This document shows, piece by piece, positions 1 to 7,468 of a DNA stretch of 8,578 nt; position 1 is the stretch's first letter; each line of letters opens with the position of its first letter. The translations under genes were made by a program, and so were the position numbers. Under the pieces are notes generated by a model that was not told the DNA's origin, made no database searches, and worked only from the letters and a program-made list of their open reading frames with translations. Source of the stretch: Gemmatimonadota bacterium (lineage in GTDB: Bacteria; Gemmatimonadota; Gemmatimonadetes; Longimicrobiales; Gaopeijiaceae); the NCBI GenBank assembly GCA_012959595.1, contig DUCW01000006.1, positions 1-8,578 of the forward strand, written 5' to 3'.

Positions 1-706
1 CGACCATGTAGCCGAACACGTAGTCGTAAGCTCGCCTTGCAGAGATGTACTTACCCTCAGTGCCAAAGACGATTGCCAGCTCAACCTCCCATTCGATTCG
101 GTCACGGCCATAAGGTATCACGATATCATCGCCGTTGCCGATGATCGCGCCGCGGGTCGGTTTGAGGAACAGGTAGGGCACCCCCCGATTCTCCTGTCGC
201 TGCCGAGTCCTCTCCGCCAACTGTTCCGCGGTACAGCCTTCACATGCGTGTGTGTAGAAGTTGACCGCTGCATTCATGTTCTTGCTGGGATACATGATTG
301 GAGGAAGAGTTCTTAAGTCACTCACCTCATAAACAAAATCTGATTTTCCTGGCCCTTCCAATCCATTATTGTGGTTCAAATCATTGACTATCTCATATAA
401 ACGGTGTTTCAAGCCAGATTCATAACTCCCAATCAGTTCCAACATATCTGATGGCATGGGAATCTCTGAAAAGCTAGGATTTTTCTGAAGAGCAGTATTA
501 GCAGAAACAAGGTCCACTACTAAATTATCTCTCAGAACAATACCTAATCGAGGTTGTCCATTTACCTCAAATGTCCCCAATTTGAAAGGCTCTGAACTCG
601 CAGTGGCTGGGCCACCGTTAGACTCATCTGCAGCTTCAGACCCACATCCTGTCTGTAAAATGAACAACAAGAAACCCAAACTGATCAAGTGTCTTCGTTT
701 CATCAT
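1..706 (-). CDS. Exported fumarylacetoacetate hydrolase (FAH)-family protein, C-terminus off window
   Basis: The frame is open for 235 codons from an ATG-ATG pair at 706 to the window edge. Residues 1-20 form a signal peptide: MMKRRH, then a hydrophobic run ending in LQTGC. Cys21 could be a lipid-attachment site, although Gln at -3 departs from a normal lipobox. A Ser/Gly/Ala-rich linker follows. From about residue 130 the FAH core is clear: NFYTHACE (His153, Glu156, matching the family NYxxHxxE), PYLFLKPTRGAIIGNGDDIVIP (178-198, broken here as PYLFLKP and GNGDDIVIP), then WEVELAIVFG with Glu207 and Glu209 as probable divalent-metal ligands, and VFGYMV. The third acidic ligand should lie just beyond the edge. 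Known members hydrolyse C-C bonds of 2,4-diketo acids or decarboxylate/isomerise catechol-pathway intermediates, usually in the cytoplasm, so the export signal is unusual. The exact substrate cannot be told. GC content changes inside the gene (see findings). The gene starts 34 bases after the tRNA gene. Confidence 0.9.
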   Translation of the reverse strand, partial: MMKRRHLISLGFLLFILQTGCGSEAADESNGGPATASSEPFKLGTFEVNGQPRLGIVLRDNLVVDLVSANTALQKNPSFSEIPMPSDMLELIGSYESGLKHRLYEIVNDLNHNNGLEGPGKSDFVYEVSDLRTLPPIMYPSKNMNAAVNFYTHACEGCTAEQLAERTRQRQENRGVPYLFLKPTRGAIIGNGDDIVIPYGRDRIEWEVELAIVFGTEGKYISARRAYDYVFGYMV

Positions 707-709
707 GTT

Positions 710-715
710 CCTCCT
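710..715 (-). promoter_or_regulatory. Shine-Dalgarno AGGAGG of the FAH-family gene
   Basis: A perfect AGGAGG lies between the tRNA gene and the FAH-family gene. It is 3 bases from the first ATG (706) and 6 bases from the second (703). The spacing favours the second ATG as the true start, which removes one Met from the signal peptide. No separate promoter is evident in the 34-base gap. Confidence 0.75.
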
Positions 716-740
716 AAATAGATTATTGTTTTCCCTACAA

Positions 741-814
<74 letters not shown>

Positions 815-821
815 AAGTCAG

Positions 822-1246
<425 letters not shown>

Positions 1247-1257
1247 TTTATTTGGGT

Positions 1258-1827
1258 TTAGAAAATCCAGTAAATACCCGCGGTGAACTCACTGCTGGTA
1301 TGGGGGAAAAACTCATGCTGATCCCGCCGGACTCTATATTCGCCCCTGAGCCCAACAGAGCCTAGGATCTGCACTCGAACACCCAGCGGCACAGAAATAG
1401 TCGATTTCCAATACCGGACCCCCTGTGGATTTTCATCGCGGCGAACAAAAAGACCTCCGCTGATACCCAGGTACGGTTGCAAGAATCCCATCGGAAAGCT
1501 TGCCTGGACTCCAGCCGTCATAGTTGCAATATGCGAAAATATAGTGCTACCCTGAACAGACTCTTCTACAGGAGACGTCACCTCGGGCTTAGAATAAGTA
1601 GCCCCAAATTCAATACGAGTTCGATCTGAATTTTCATAGTCAGTTGATAATGCGATTAAAGCAGTAGACTTCCCCTCCGCTTCTAGTGCATACCGCAATA
1701 TACCCCCAGACAAACTGACACTTCTAGAGGAACTTAGAGGTGGCCTACCTTGAGCTTGTGACAAACTGGGACGTCCCACCGTTAGTAGGGCCAAAACAAC
1801 ACAAATACACCGAAAACTGAAAGTCAT
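1258..1827 (-). CDS. Small outer-membrane beta-barrel protein, function unknown
   Basis: The 189-residue product begins with a Sec signal peptide (hydrophobic CICVVLALLTV, probable cleavage after Ser-Gln-Ala25). The rest alternates short amphipathic strands with turns: LRYALEAEG, STALIALSTDY, RTRIEFGATYS, IATMTAGVQASF, QPYLGISGGLFVRR, STISVPLGVRVQIL, VGLRGEYRVRR and EFTAGIYWIF. It ends in an aromatic residue (Phe189), the usual BAM recognition signal. The pattern fits an eight-stranded OmpW/OmpA-like barrel of the 'outer membrane beta-barrel' families. No enzymatic motif is seen and no particular ligand can be inferred. There is no good Shine-Dalgarno before the ATG, so the start is supported mainly by the signal peptide. 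The stop codon lies 11 bases before rnpB on the same strand. Confidence 0.8.
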   Translation of the reverse strand: MTFSFRCICVVLALLTVGRPSLSQAQGRPPLSSSRSVSLSGGILRYALEAEGKSTALIALSTDYENSDRTRIEFGATYSKPEVTSPVEESVQGSTIFSHIATMTAGVQASFPMGFLQPYLGISGGLFVRRDENPQGVRYWKSTISVPLGVRVQILGSVGLRGEYRVRRDQHEFFPHTSSEFTAGIYWIF

Positions 1828-1868
1828 TTTGAAAAATCCATAGCTAAATAATCGTAAATTCCATCTAG

Positions 1869-1898
1869 ATTTTAGAGAAATGATGAGAGAAAAAGCAA
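1869..1898 (-). promoter_or_regulatory. Possible sigma70-type promoter of the barrel-protein gene
   Basis: On the minus strand, TTGCTT (1898-1893) and TAAAAT (1874-1869) are separated by 18 bases. The -10 matches five of six consensus bases and the -35 only three. Transcription would start near 1862, giving a leader of about 35 bases. The 154-base region between the two divergent genes (1828-1981) is AT-rich and must hold promoters for both. No convincing pair was found for the plus-strand gene. Confidence 0.3.
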
Positions 1899-1981
1899 TG
1901 AATGCTTGCAGAGTTGTTTAATGGATCTGATCTTTTCCACGACAGAGATGACCAACATCCGATTGTTAGGAGTATGAAAAC

Positions 1982-2503
1982 ATGAAAAAAATCAAACACG
2001 ACAACTTGCTAAAACTACTCTTCTTGGGTTTTAGTCTTTTCCCTATGACGCCACTTCGAGGCCAAACAGAAACGACCACGGTCATCTACTTGGTTAGACA
2101 TGCTGAAAAAATGGACAACTCAAACGACGCGGCGCTCTCATCGGAAGGCAGGAAAAGAGCAGAGTTGCTCTCTGAAGTCTTGAAAGATGCTGAGATCACT
2201 CACATACATTCCACCGATTTCCAACGTACCCGCGATACAGTTGAGCCTCTGGCCTCTCTCTCAGGAATAGCAATCCAGCTATACGACCCACAGCACTTAG
2301 AAGCTTTTTCAGAAAACCTAATGAAAGCACAGGGGGTGCATCTGGTCAGTGGGCATTCTAATACCACTCCAGAACTGGTTAAACTTCTAGGTGGGCAGAG
2401 CTCTCCAATTCAAGACCACGAATATGACCGTCTCTATGTGATCGTCCGATCCGTTGAAAAGACTAAAGCAAGCATTCTAATCCATTATGGTACCACTCGG
2501 TGA
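1982..2503 (+). CDS. Exported histidine phosphatase superfamily protein (SixA/phosphoglycerate-mutase-like)
   Basis: The 173-residue product has an N-terminal signal sequence (Lys-rich start, hydrophobic residues about 9-22, processing probably near Gly27). The catalytic LVRHAE motif follows, with Arg39 and His40; His40 would be the phosphorylated residue. STDFQRTRDT supplies Arg82, Glu107 may be the acid, and the second histidine is His125 in VSGHSNTTPELV. These are the four to five active-site elements of the branch-1 histidine phosphatases. The short length resembles SixA-type phosphohistidine phosphatases, but export argues for an extracytoplasmic phosphoester substrate. AGGAG at 1968-1972 lies 9 bases before the ATG. 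A hairpin with a T-run follows the gene, so it is probably transcribed alone. The substrate is unknown. Confidence 0.88.
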   Translation: MKKIKHDNLLKLLFLGFSLFPMTPLRGQTETTTVIYLVRHAEKMDNSNDAALSSEGRKRAELLSEVLKDAEITHIHSTDFQRTRDTVEPLASLSGIAIQLYDPQHLEAFSENLMKAQGVHLVSGHSNTTPELVKLLGGQSSPIQDHEYDRLYVIVRSVEKTKASILIHYGTTR

Positions 2504-2552
2504 AATTTCACTCCAGTTGAAAGATCGATTGCGTAAACGAATCCGCCAGAAG

Positions 2553-2579
2553 TAGGTTCTGTCCAACCTAAACATTTTT
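2553..2579 (+). terminator. Terminator-like hairpin after the histidine phosphatase gene
   Basis: TAGGTT (2553-2558) and AACCTA (2565-2570) form a six-pair stem around loop CTGTCC. AACA and then TTTTT (2575-2579) follow. The stem is short and only one-third GC, so it may be an inefficient terminator that lets some transcription through into the serine hydrolase gene, whose TTG start is 21 bases further on. Confidence 0.45.
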
Positions 2580-2599
2580 GCTGATAAGGGAGGGGCCTC

Positions 2600-4285
2600 T
2601 TGAAGACCAGCCATCTAATTATAATTGCCGTTGCTATCCTGACCTCCTGTGTCCCTCCTGATAGTCATAGTCGAACATCTCAAATAGACCGTGTTTTTGA
2701 ACACTGGAACAACACCACCTCTCCCGGTTGTGCAGTCGGTATAATGAAAGACGGTCAAATTGTTCTAGAAAAGGCTTACGGAATGGCTGATCTGCAACAT
2801 GACATTCCGAATACTATCGAAACGGTTTTTGAAAATGGTTCTGTTTCGAAGCAATTTACGGCAGCAGCAATCGTACTTCTTGCCTTGGACGGAAAACTCA
2901 CTCTCGACGACGACGTGCGAGAGCATGTTCCTGAAGTGCCCGATTATGGGGAAAAAATTACTCTGCGTCACTTGATGACTCACACGAGTGGGCTCAGAGA
3001 CTGGGGTTCAGTCGCTTCCATATCTGGATGGCCAAGACATGAACGCAGCCATAATCACGATGACGTTTTAAATATTATCAGTCGCCAAACTGCACTTAAT
3101 TTCCATCCTGGAACTGAATATTCCTACAGTAACACTGGATATAACTTGCTAGCTATGGTGGTGGCACGCGTAAGCGGAATCCCTTTTGCAGAGTTTTCGA
3201 TGGAGAATATCTTTGAACCATTTGGCTTAGAAAATACGCAGTGGCGTGATGACCACAGGCGAATAGTAAAGGGACGAAGCACCGCCTACCGAGCATTGGA
3301 AAATGGAAAATTCGAGATCCTACAACCCATAGAACATGTGCATGGAAACGGTGGCCTACTCACCACAGTAGGAGATCTATTGATTTGGAACCAAGCTTTG
3401 GAAGACGGTACGATCGGCGGACAGAGGTTCGTAGAAATGATGCACGAGCAGGGACGTCTGACAGATGATTCTGAGATTACCTACGCAGGCGGACTTCAGA
3501 TCGATTCCTTCAAAGGCGTGAAACGTATAAGTCATACTGGTTCTACAGCGGGTTACAGAGCTTTCGTTTCCAGGTATCCAGAACACCAGCTTTCACTGGC
3601 ATCACTTTGTAATTCCAGTGACGCCAACCCTGGTTTGATCAGAGATCAATTAGCTGAAATTTTCATCGGTGAATTCCTGAAGGATCCCGAACCGCCCCGA
3701 GCTATCACATTGACCCCAGAAATAGTCGCTTCGTATGCTGGACTTTATTATGAGCCTGTGACTGGGCAAACAAAGCAATTGGAGCTAAAAAACGGTGATC
3801 TCTATGACGGAAACAACAAACTCACTCCCACCTCACCTTCTGTCTTTCTAAATCCTACTACCACAACCGATTACATTTTTGAAATCCAAAAAGGTAATGC
3901 CAAAGCATTTTCCTTAGACTCCTGGCAGTATACGAATAAGCGTTACCAGAAAACGACCCCGTGGACTCCAGATATTGAAGAATTGCAAACTTTCACTGGC
4001 ACCTATAGTAGTGAGGACTCTAACACTACTTACATAGTTAAAATAATGAATAATCAGTTGGCAGTAGAGCAAGAGCCTGGACGGATACAAGCCCTTACGC
4101 CCCTATACAAAGACGCTTTCGTGGGCAAATTTGGAGTGCCCGGGTTCGACACCCATTGGACTTCAGAACGTTTCTCGTCCAATGGAATCATAAGATTTCG
4201 ACGAAACAAAAGAGACGTAGCTACAGAGCTATCTGGATCCTGGGGAAGAGTTTTTGACATGCGCTTTAAACGTCAAACCAACTAA
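2600..4285 (+). CDS. Lipoprotein serine hydrolase, class C beta-lactamase/penicillin-binding superfamily
   Basis: The gene starts at TTG, supported by AGGGAGG six bases upstream and by a perfect lipoprotein signal directly after it: hydrophobic IIIAVAIL, then lipobox Leu-Thr-Ser-Cys17. The mature 545-residue protein should be lipid-anchored. The PF00144-type catalytic domain covers about residues 28-355. Its signatures are SVSK (Ser81 nucleophile, Lys84), Tyr176-Ser-Asn178, and His312-Thr-Gly314, which replaces the KTG box as in esterases and D-amino-peptidases of this family; HTSG near residue 128 is also typical. Two C-terminal modules follow, each opening with a Gly-x-Tyr phrase (SYAGLYYEP near 377 and TFTGTYSSE near 467). 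They look like the beta-rich domains often fused to these hydrolases. The enzyme may act on D-amino acid peptides, esters or beta-lactams, and the sequence does not decide. Its stop codon overlaps that of the convergent apbE. Confidence 0.92.
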   Translation: MKTSHLIIIAVAILTSCVPPDSHSRTSQIDRVFEHWNNTTSPGCAVGIMKDGQIVLEKAYGMADLQHDIPNTIETVFENGSVSKQFTAAAIVLLALDGKLTLDDDVREHVPEVPDYGEKITLRHLMTHTSGLRDWGSVASISGWPRHERSHNHDDVLNIISRQTALNFHPGTEYSYSNTGYNLLAMVVARVSGIPFAEFSMENIFEPFGLENTQWRDDHRRIVKGRSTAYRALENGKFEILQPIEHVHGNGGLLTTVGDLLIWNQALEDGTIGGQRFVEMMHEQGRLTDDSEITYAGGLQIDSFKGVKRISHTGSTAGYRAFVSRYPEHQLSLASLCNSSDANPGLIRDQLAEIFIGEFLKDPEPPRAITLTPEIVASYAGLYYEPVTGQTKQLELKNGDLYDGNNKLTPTSPSVFLNPTTTTDYIFEIQKGNAKAFSLDSWQYTNKRYQKTTPWTPDIEELQTFTGTYSSEDSNTTYIVKIMNNQLAVEQEPGRIQALTPLYKDAFVGKFGVPGFDTHWTSERFSSNGIIRFRRNKRDVATELSGSWGRVFDMRFKRQTN

Positions 4286-5319
4286 ATAGTTACTTCGTAA
4301 CGAGAAAATCCTTCAGACTTGATGATCTCCTGCTCTTTAGTTACCAAAATGCCCTCCACTCCAGGCAACTCATTTAGCAGAGGAATTCCCTCCTCGGGCC
4401 CTAAAACTAAGATGGCAGTTGAAAGAGCATCTGCGTCCGCTGCAGTAGGTGCTACCACGGAGACAGAACTAGTATGATCGGGAGACGTGCCAAGACGAGG
4501 ATCAATAATATGATGAACCACCAAATCCTCAGTTAGGTACTGCATATAATCCCCAGAGGTCGCTACAGCTCCCTCTCCAATACTGATCAAGCTGAGGTAA
4601 CTGTCAGGTATTCGCGGATGCTGAATGGCTAACCGCCAACTCTGACCTAACAGGTTCTTACCTACTGCACCCATGTCACCTCCCGCATCGACCAAGCCCC
4701 CTCTAATCCCCCTTTTCTTTAGAATTTCAATGACCTTGTCAACGATGAATCCTTTGGCAATTCCATCGAAACTTAATGACATCCTTGAACGTTTAAATAC
4801 GATCTTATTTGTGTCAAAAGCGATATTTTCTGACCCGACTAAATTGAGTGCATTGTCAATCTCAGCCGCTGATGGCACTCCTCCCCTTTCTTCAAAACTA
4901 TTTGAGTAAAGATCTATCAGAGGTGCTACGCTAACATCGAAAGCTCCATCGGTCAGGGCATCAATCTCCAGGGAATGCCTCAATACTTCTACTATCTCTG
5001 GGGCCGGATTCTCCAGAATCCCCTCTTGGTTAAGTACCCATACTGGTGTTCCTTCCCGATGCCTACTGAACAGATTCTCCAGTCGATCGATTTCTGTGAA
5101 AGCTTCGTCTAGGATAGCCCTGGCAATAGCAGTATCTCGATGGACCACTGAAATCGTGACCAAGGTACCCATTTTGGGTCGAGTTTCCCTTATTAAGTCA
5201 AAACCTACCTCCGCTAGAAAGGAACGTACAATTCCTAACCCGCTGATTGCCGCCATCGCAGAAATGCCAGCAATCCTCAAGGCTTTGCGTCTCTTCATTA
5301 CAGCTTGAAACAATTCCAT
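4282..5319 (-). CDS. apbE: FAD:protein FMN transferase, ApbE family
   Basis: This enzyme moves FMN from FAD to a Thr/Ser of extracytoplasmic flavoproteins such as NqrB/NqrC or RnfG subunits. The 345-residue length is normal. Family blocks occur in order: MGTLVTISV (50-58), FDGIAKGFIVDKV (184-196), GGLVDAGGDMGAVG (207-220), ATSGDY (253-258), HHIIDPRLG (269-277), and the metal-binding stretch AADADALSTA with Asp297 and Thr301. The N-terminus has a twin-arginine-like KRRKALRIAG and a hydrophobic stretch to about residue 37. It is therefore probably exported or membrane-anchored, as ApbE proteins usually are. No strong Shine-Dalgarno precedes either Met1 or the alternative Met8 (5298), and Met8 would give a more ordinary signal sequence. 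No flavoprotein target is encoded in the window. The gene is transcribed divergently from the amidase gene. Confidence 0.95.
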   Translation of the reverse strand: MELFQAVMKRRKALRIAGISAMAAISGLGIVRSFLAEVGFDLIRETRPKMGTLVTISVVHRDTAIARAILDEAFTEIDRLENLFSRHREGTPVWVLNQEGILENPAPEIVEVLRHSLEIDALTDGAFDVSVAPLIDLYSNSFEERGGVPSAAEIDNALNLVGSENIAFDTNKIVFKRSRMSLSFDGIAKGFIVDKVIEILKKRGIRGGLVDAGGDMGAVGKNLLGQSWRLAIQHPRIPDSYLSLISIGEGAVATSGDYMQYLTEDLVVHHIIDPRLGTSPDHTSSVSVVAPTAADADALSTAILVLGPEEGIPLLNELPGVEGILVTKEQEIIKSEGFSRYEVTI

Positions 5320-5361
5320 CGACTACCCACTTGACTTTAGCCAGTTGAATATTTGCACCAA

Positions 5362-5380
5362 AATTGACTTCGGTTCAATT
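5362..5380. promoter_or_regulatory. Inverted repeat with UUCG loop in the apbE/amidase divergent region
   Basis: AATTGA (5362-5367) and TCAATT (5375-5380) are perfect inverted repeats separated by seven bases. In plus-strand RNA they would form a seven-pair stem closed by C-G over a UUCG tetraloop, with one bulged T. As DNA the symmetry suits a dimeric regulator between two divergent genes. It lies 43 bases from the apbE start and 133 bases from the amidase start. The remaining 194-base region (5320-5513) holds no ORF, and no promoter could be assigned with confidence. The amidase ribosome-binding site AGGAGG is at 5499-5504. Confidence 0.35.
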
Positions 5381-5513
5381 CAGACACCACTCTCACTATG
5401 ACCTCTAGAGAAATTTTAGATCTCTTCTATCGGCAAAGACACGACTACCCTATCCTGGACTAGACGGCATCACAAGGCTTGCCCTAGTACATTGAATCAG
5501 GAGGCACTCTCCA

Positions 5514-7133
5514 ATGACTAAAGCTATAACAGCTACTCTGACCCAAACTTGCATATGTGTGATTTCAGCTATCCTCGTCCTAAATCCCACCAACACCAGG
5601 CTATCAGGACAAATATTCGATCTCTCTAATGCGACCATTTCGGATATTAACGAAGCTTTCGATGAAGGAACACTGACGTCAGAGCGATTGGTGGAACTTT
5701 ACCTGGCACGGATAGAAGCTTACGAAAATAAAGGTCCGCGATTAAACGCTCTGATCACCCTCAATAAAAACGCCCTAGAAATCGCTCGTGCACTGGACGC
5801 TGAAAGACGAACTGAAGGACCTCGGTCCTTACTCCACGGAATACCGGTTGTCTTGAAAGACAATGTCGACACGCAAGACATGGCCACCACAGCGGGGTCT
5901 ATCCTACTGAAAGGATCTATACCTCCCAACGATGCCTTCATAGTGACAAAACTTCGAGGAGCAGGTGCCATCATTCTAGGCAAAACTAACATGAGCGAAT
6001 TCGCTTCCGGTGTTACTATCAGCTCGATCGATGGTCCTATGTTGAATCCCCATGATTTGAACCGAACCCCATCCGGATCATCTGGTGGAACGGGAGTTGC
6101 GATTGCAGCTTCCTTCTCCCAATTGGGTATAGGTACTGATACTGGTGGGTCAGTGAGAGGCCCCTCAAGCTCTAATGGGATCGCGGGTCTAAAACCTACC
6201 CACGGACTGATAAGTCGTGATGGAATTGTACCTCTGGCCCTATCCTTTGATATGGCTGGACCCATGGCCAGGCATATCTTTGATGTCGCCGCAATGTTAA
6301 GTGTCATGACCGGAGTAGACCCAAACGATCCTGCCACTGAAAAAAGCTCTGGAGTGCTAGATATTGACTATACTAAGTACCTGGATCCCAGTGCGTTGGA
6401 CGGGGCCCGGATAGGAGTGGCTCGAGATTTTTTAGGCTACGACACCGAAGTAGATTGGATCATTGAAGCTTCACTCGAAGCCATGCGCAATGCCGGAGCG
6501 ACCATAATTGACGTTCGTTATCCTAACTGGCTCCTCGAAGCGAAAGCTGAGTTCTATACCACCATCCGCTGGAGGGAATTCAAGTATCAAATTGAGAATT
6601 ATCTGGCTACTTTAGATTCCAAATACCCCAAAACATTGGAGGAAATGGTCCAAAGAAGCCAAAAAATCCTAGCTTCACCGGAGGAAGGAGAAAGAACGAA
6701 CCCAACCCGCTGGTCCCTCTTCCAACAGGAATTGAGTAGCGGATCCTTACAAGACTATGATTACCTTGCTATGGCTAACCATGGAATGCCTCTAGTAAGA
6801 GAGGTTCTCCGAGGACTCATCGTACAGAAAGAGTTGGATGCAATTGTTTACCCAACTTCACCACGTCCACCTGGACCGCTGGGTGAAAACCGTGGCTCTT
6901 CATCACCCGATCCTGCTATTTCCGCAACCAATCTCGCAAATCTCAGTGGCTTTCCAGACCTTATAGTTCCGGCAGGATTTACTAGTAACGGTTTACCCGT
7001 TGGGATTTCTTTCTTTGGGCTTCCTTTCAGCGAACCCAACCTTTTGGGATTGGGCTATTCATTCGAACAAATAACTAAAGCACGACGTAATCCAATACAC
7101 ACCCCCCCTTTGCAAGGAGAGAAGATCCCTTGA
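5514..7133 (+). CDS. Exported amidase-signature (AS) family hydrolase
   Basis: The 539-residue enzyme has the complete Ser-cisSer-Lys triad of the AS family: Lys115 in VVLKDN, Ser189 in PSGSSGG, and nucleophile Ser213 in TDTGGSVRGP. Downstream family phrases include GLKPTHG (225-231), FDMAGPMAR, and near the C-terminus FPDLIVPAGF and GLPVGISFFG. The first of these core motifs reads SGSSGG where most members have GGSSGG. The start is set by AGGAGG nine bases before the ATG. A signal sequence occupies about residues 1-32 (ICVISAILVL core), so the enzyme probably works outside the cytoplasm, unlike the GatA branch. AS enzymes hydrolyse amide bonds of varied small molecules or peptides, and no substrate can be assigned here. 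The stop overlaps the start of the cupin gene, so the two form an operon. Confidence 0.93.
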   Translation: MTKAITATLTQTCICVISAILVLNPTNTRLSGQIFDLSNATISDINEAFDEGTLTSERLVELYLARIEAYENKGPRLNALITLNKNALEIARALDAERRTEGPRSLLHGIPVVLKDNVDTQDMATTAGSILLKGSIPPNDAFIVTKLRGAGAIILGKTNMSEFASGVTISSIDGPMLNPHDLNRTPSGSSGGTGVAIAASFSQLGIGTDTGGSVRGPSSSNGIAGLKPTHGLISRDGIVPLALSFDMAGPMARHIFDVAAMLSVMTGVDPNDPATEKSSGVLDIDYTKYLDPSALDGARIGVARDFLGYDTEVDWIIEASLEAMRNAGATIIDVRYPNWLLEAKAEFYTTIRWREFKYQIENYLATLDSKYPKTLEEMVQRSQKILASPEEGERTNPTRWSLFQQELSSGSLQDYDYLAMANHGMPLVREVLRGLIVQKELDAIVYPTSPRPPGPLGENRGSSSPDPAISATNLANLSGFPDLIVPAGFTSNGLPVGISFFGLPFSEPNLLGLGYSFEQITKARRNPIHTPPLQGEKIP

Positions 7134-7468
7134 GTACAAAAGACCAGTGCCGTAGTTTTCATCAACCAAAAAATATTGCCATATTCAATCCCAAAAAGAT
7201 GGCAAAACAAACTTTGTTTAAGTCTGATCGTTTATTGGTCGGCTTAAATTGTTTCGAGCCTGGTCAGCAACATGATCTTCATAGCCACAAAGGGATGGAT
7301 AAATTATATCAGGTTGTGGACGGATCTGGATTGTTCTTACTAGAAGATGAGCAAGTACCCATGCAACCGGGATCTCTTCTTGTTGCCCCGGAAAATGTTC
7401 CCCATGGGATCCACAATAACAGTGAAAACCGTCTGATAATTTTAGCTATATTGGCACCGTCACCATGA
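7130..7468 (+). CDS. Small single-domain cupin
   Basis: The 112-residue protein has one cupin barrel and no signal peptide. Motif 1 is G45-x5-H51-S-H53, then GMDKLYQVVDGSG, in which the usual Glu metal ligand position is Lys58, preceded by Asp57. This HxH...DK variant is seen in one group of cupin_2 proteins. Motif 2 is G81-SLLVA-P-E-N-V-P-H92-GIH-N96, giving the third histidine. A metal site with three His is therefore likely and the fourth ligand uncertain. The start is TTG at 7130, overlapping the amidase TGA as TTGA; AAGGAG at 7114-7119 lies 10 bases upstream. The overlap implies translational coupling with the amidase. Small cupins of this kind may be isomerases, dioxygenases or sensors, so the role is unknown. 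Confidence 0.88.
   Translation: MSTKDQCRSFHQPKNIAIFNPKKMAKQTLFKSDRLLVGLNCFEPGQQHDLHSHKGMDKLYQVVDGSGLFLLEDEQVPMQPGSLLVAPENVPHGIHNNSENRLIILAILAPSP

Noticed and set aside
1974..1985. Mini-frame ATG AAA ACA TGA overlapping the histidine phosphatase start
   Set aside because: Its ATG is only one base from the Shine-Dalgarno, too close for initiation; the ATG at 1982 has correct spacing.
5374..5402. TTCAAT-17-TATGAC as amidase promoter
   Set aside because: The -35 matches only three consensus bases and overlaps the inverted repeat; not strong enough to call.
5720..6337. 205-codon minus-strand frame inside the amidase gene
   Set aside because: It is antisense to the catalytic core of an intact amidase, including all three catalytic residues, and has no domain signature.
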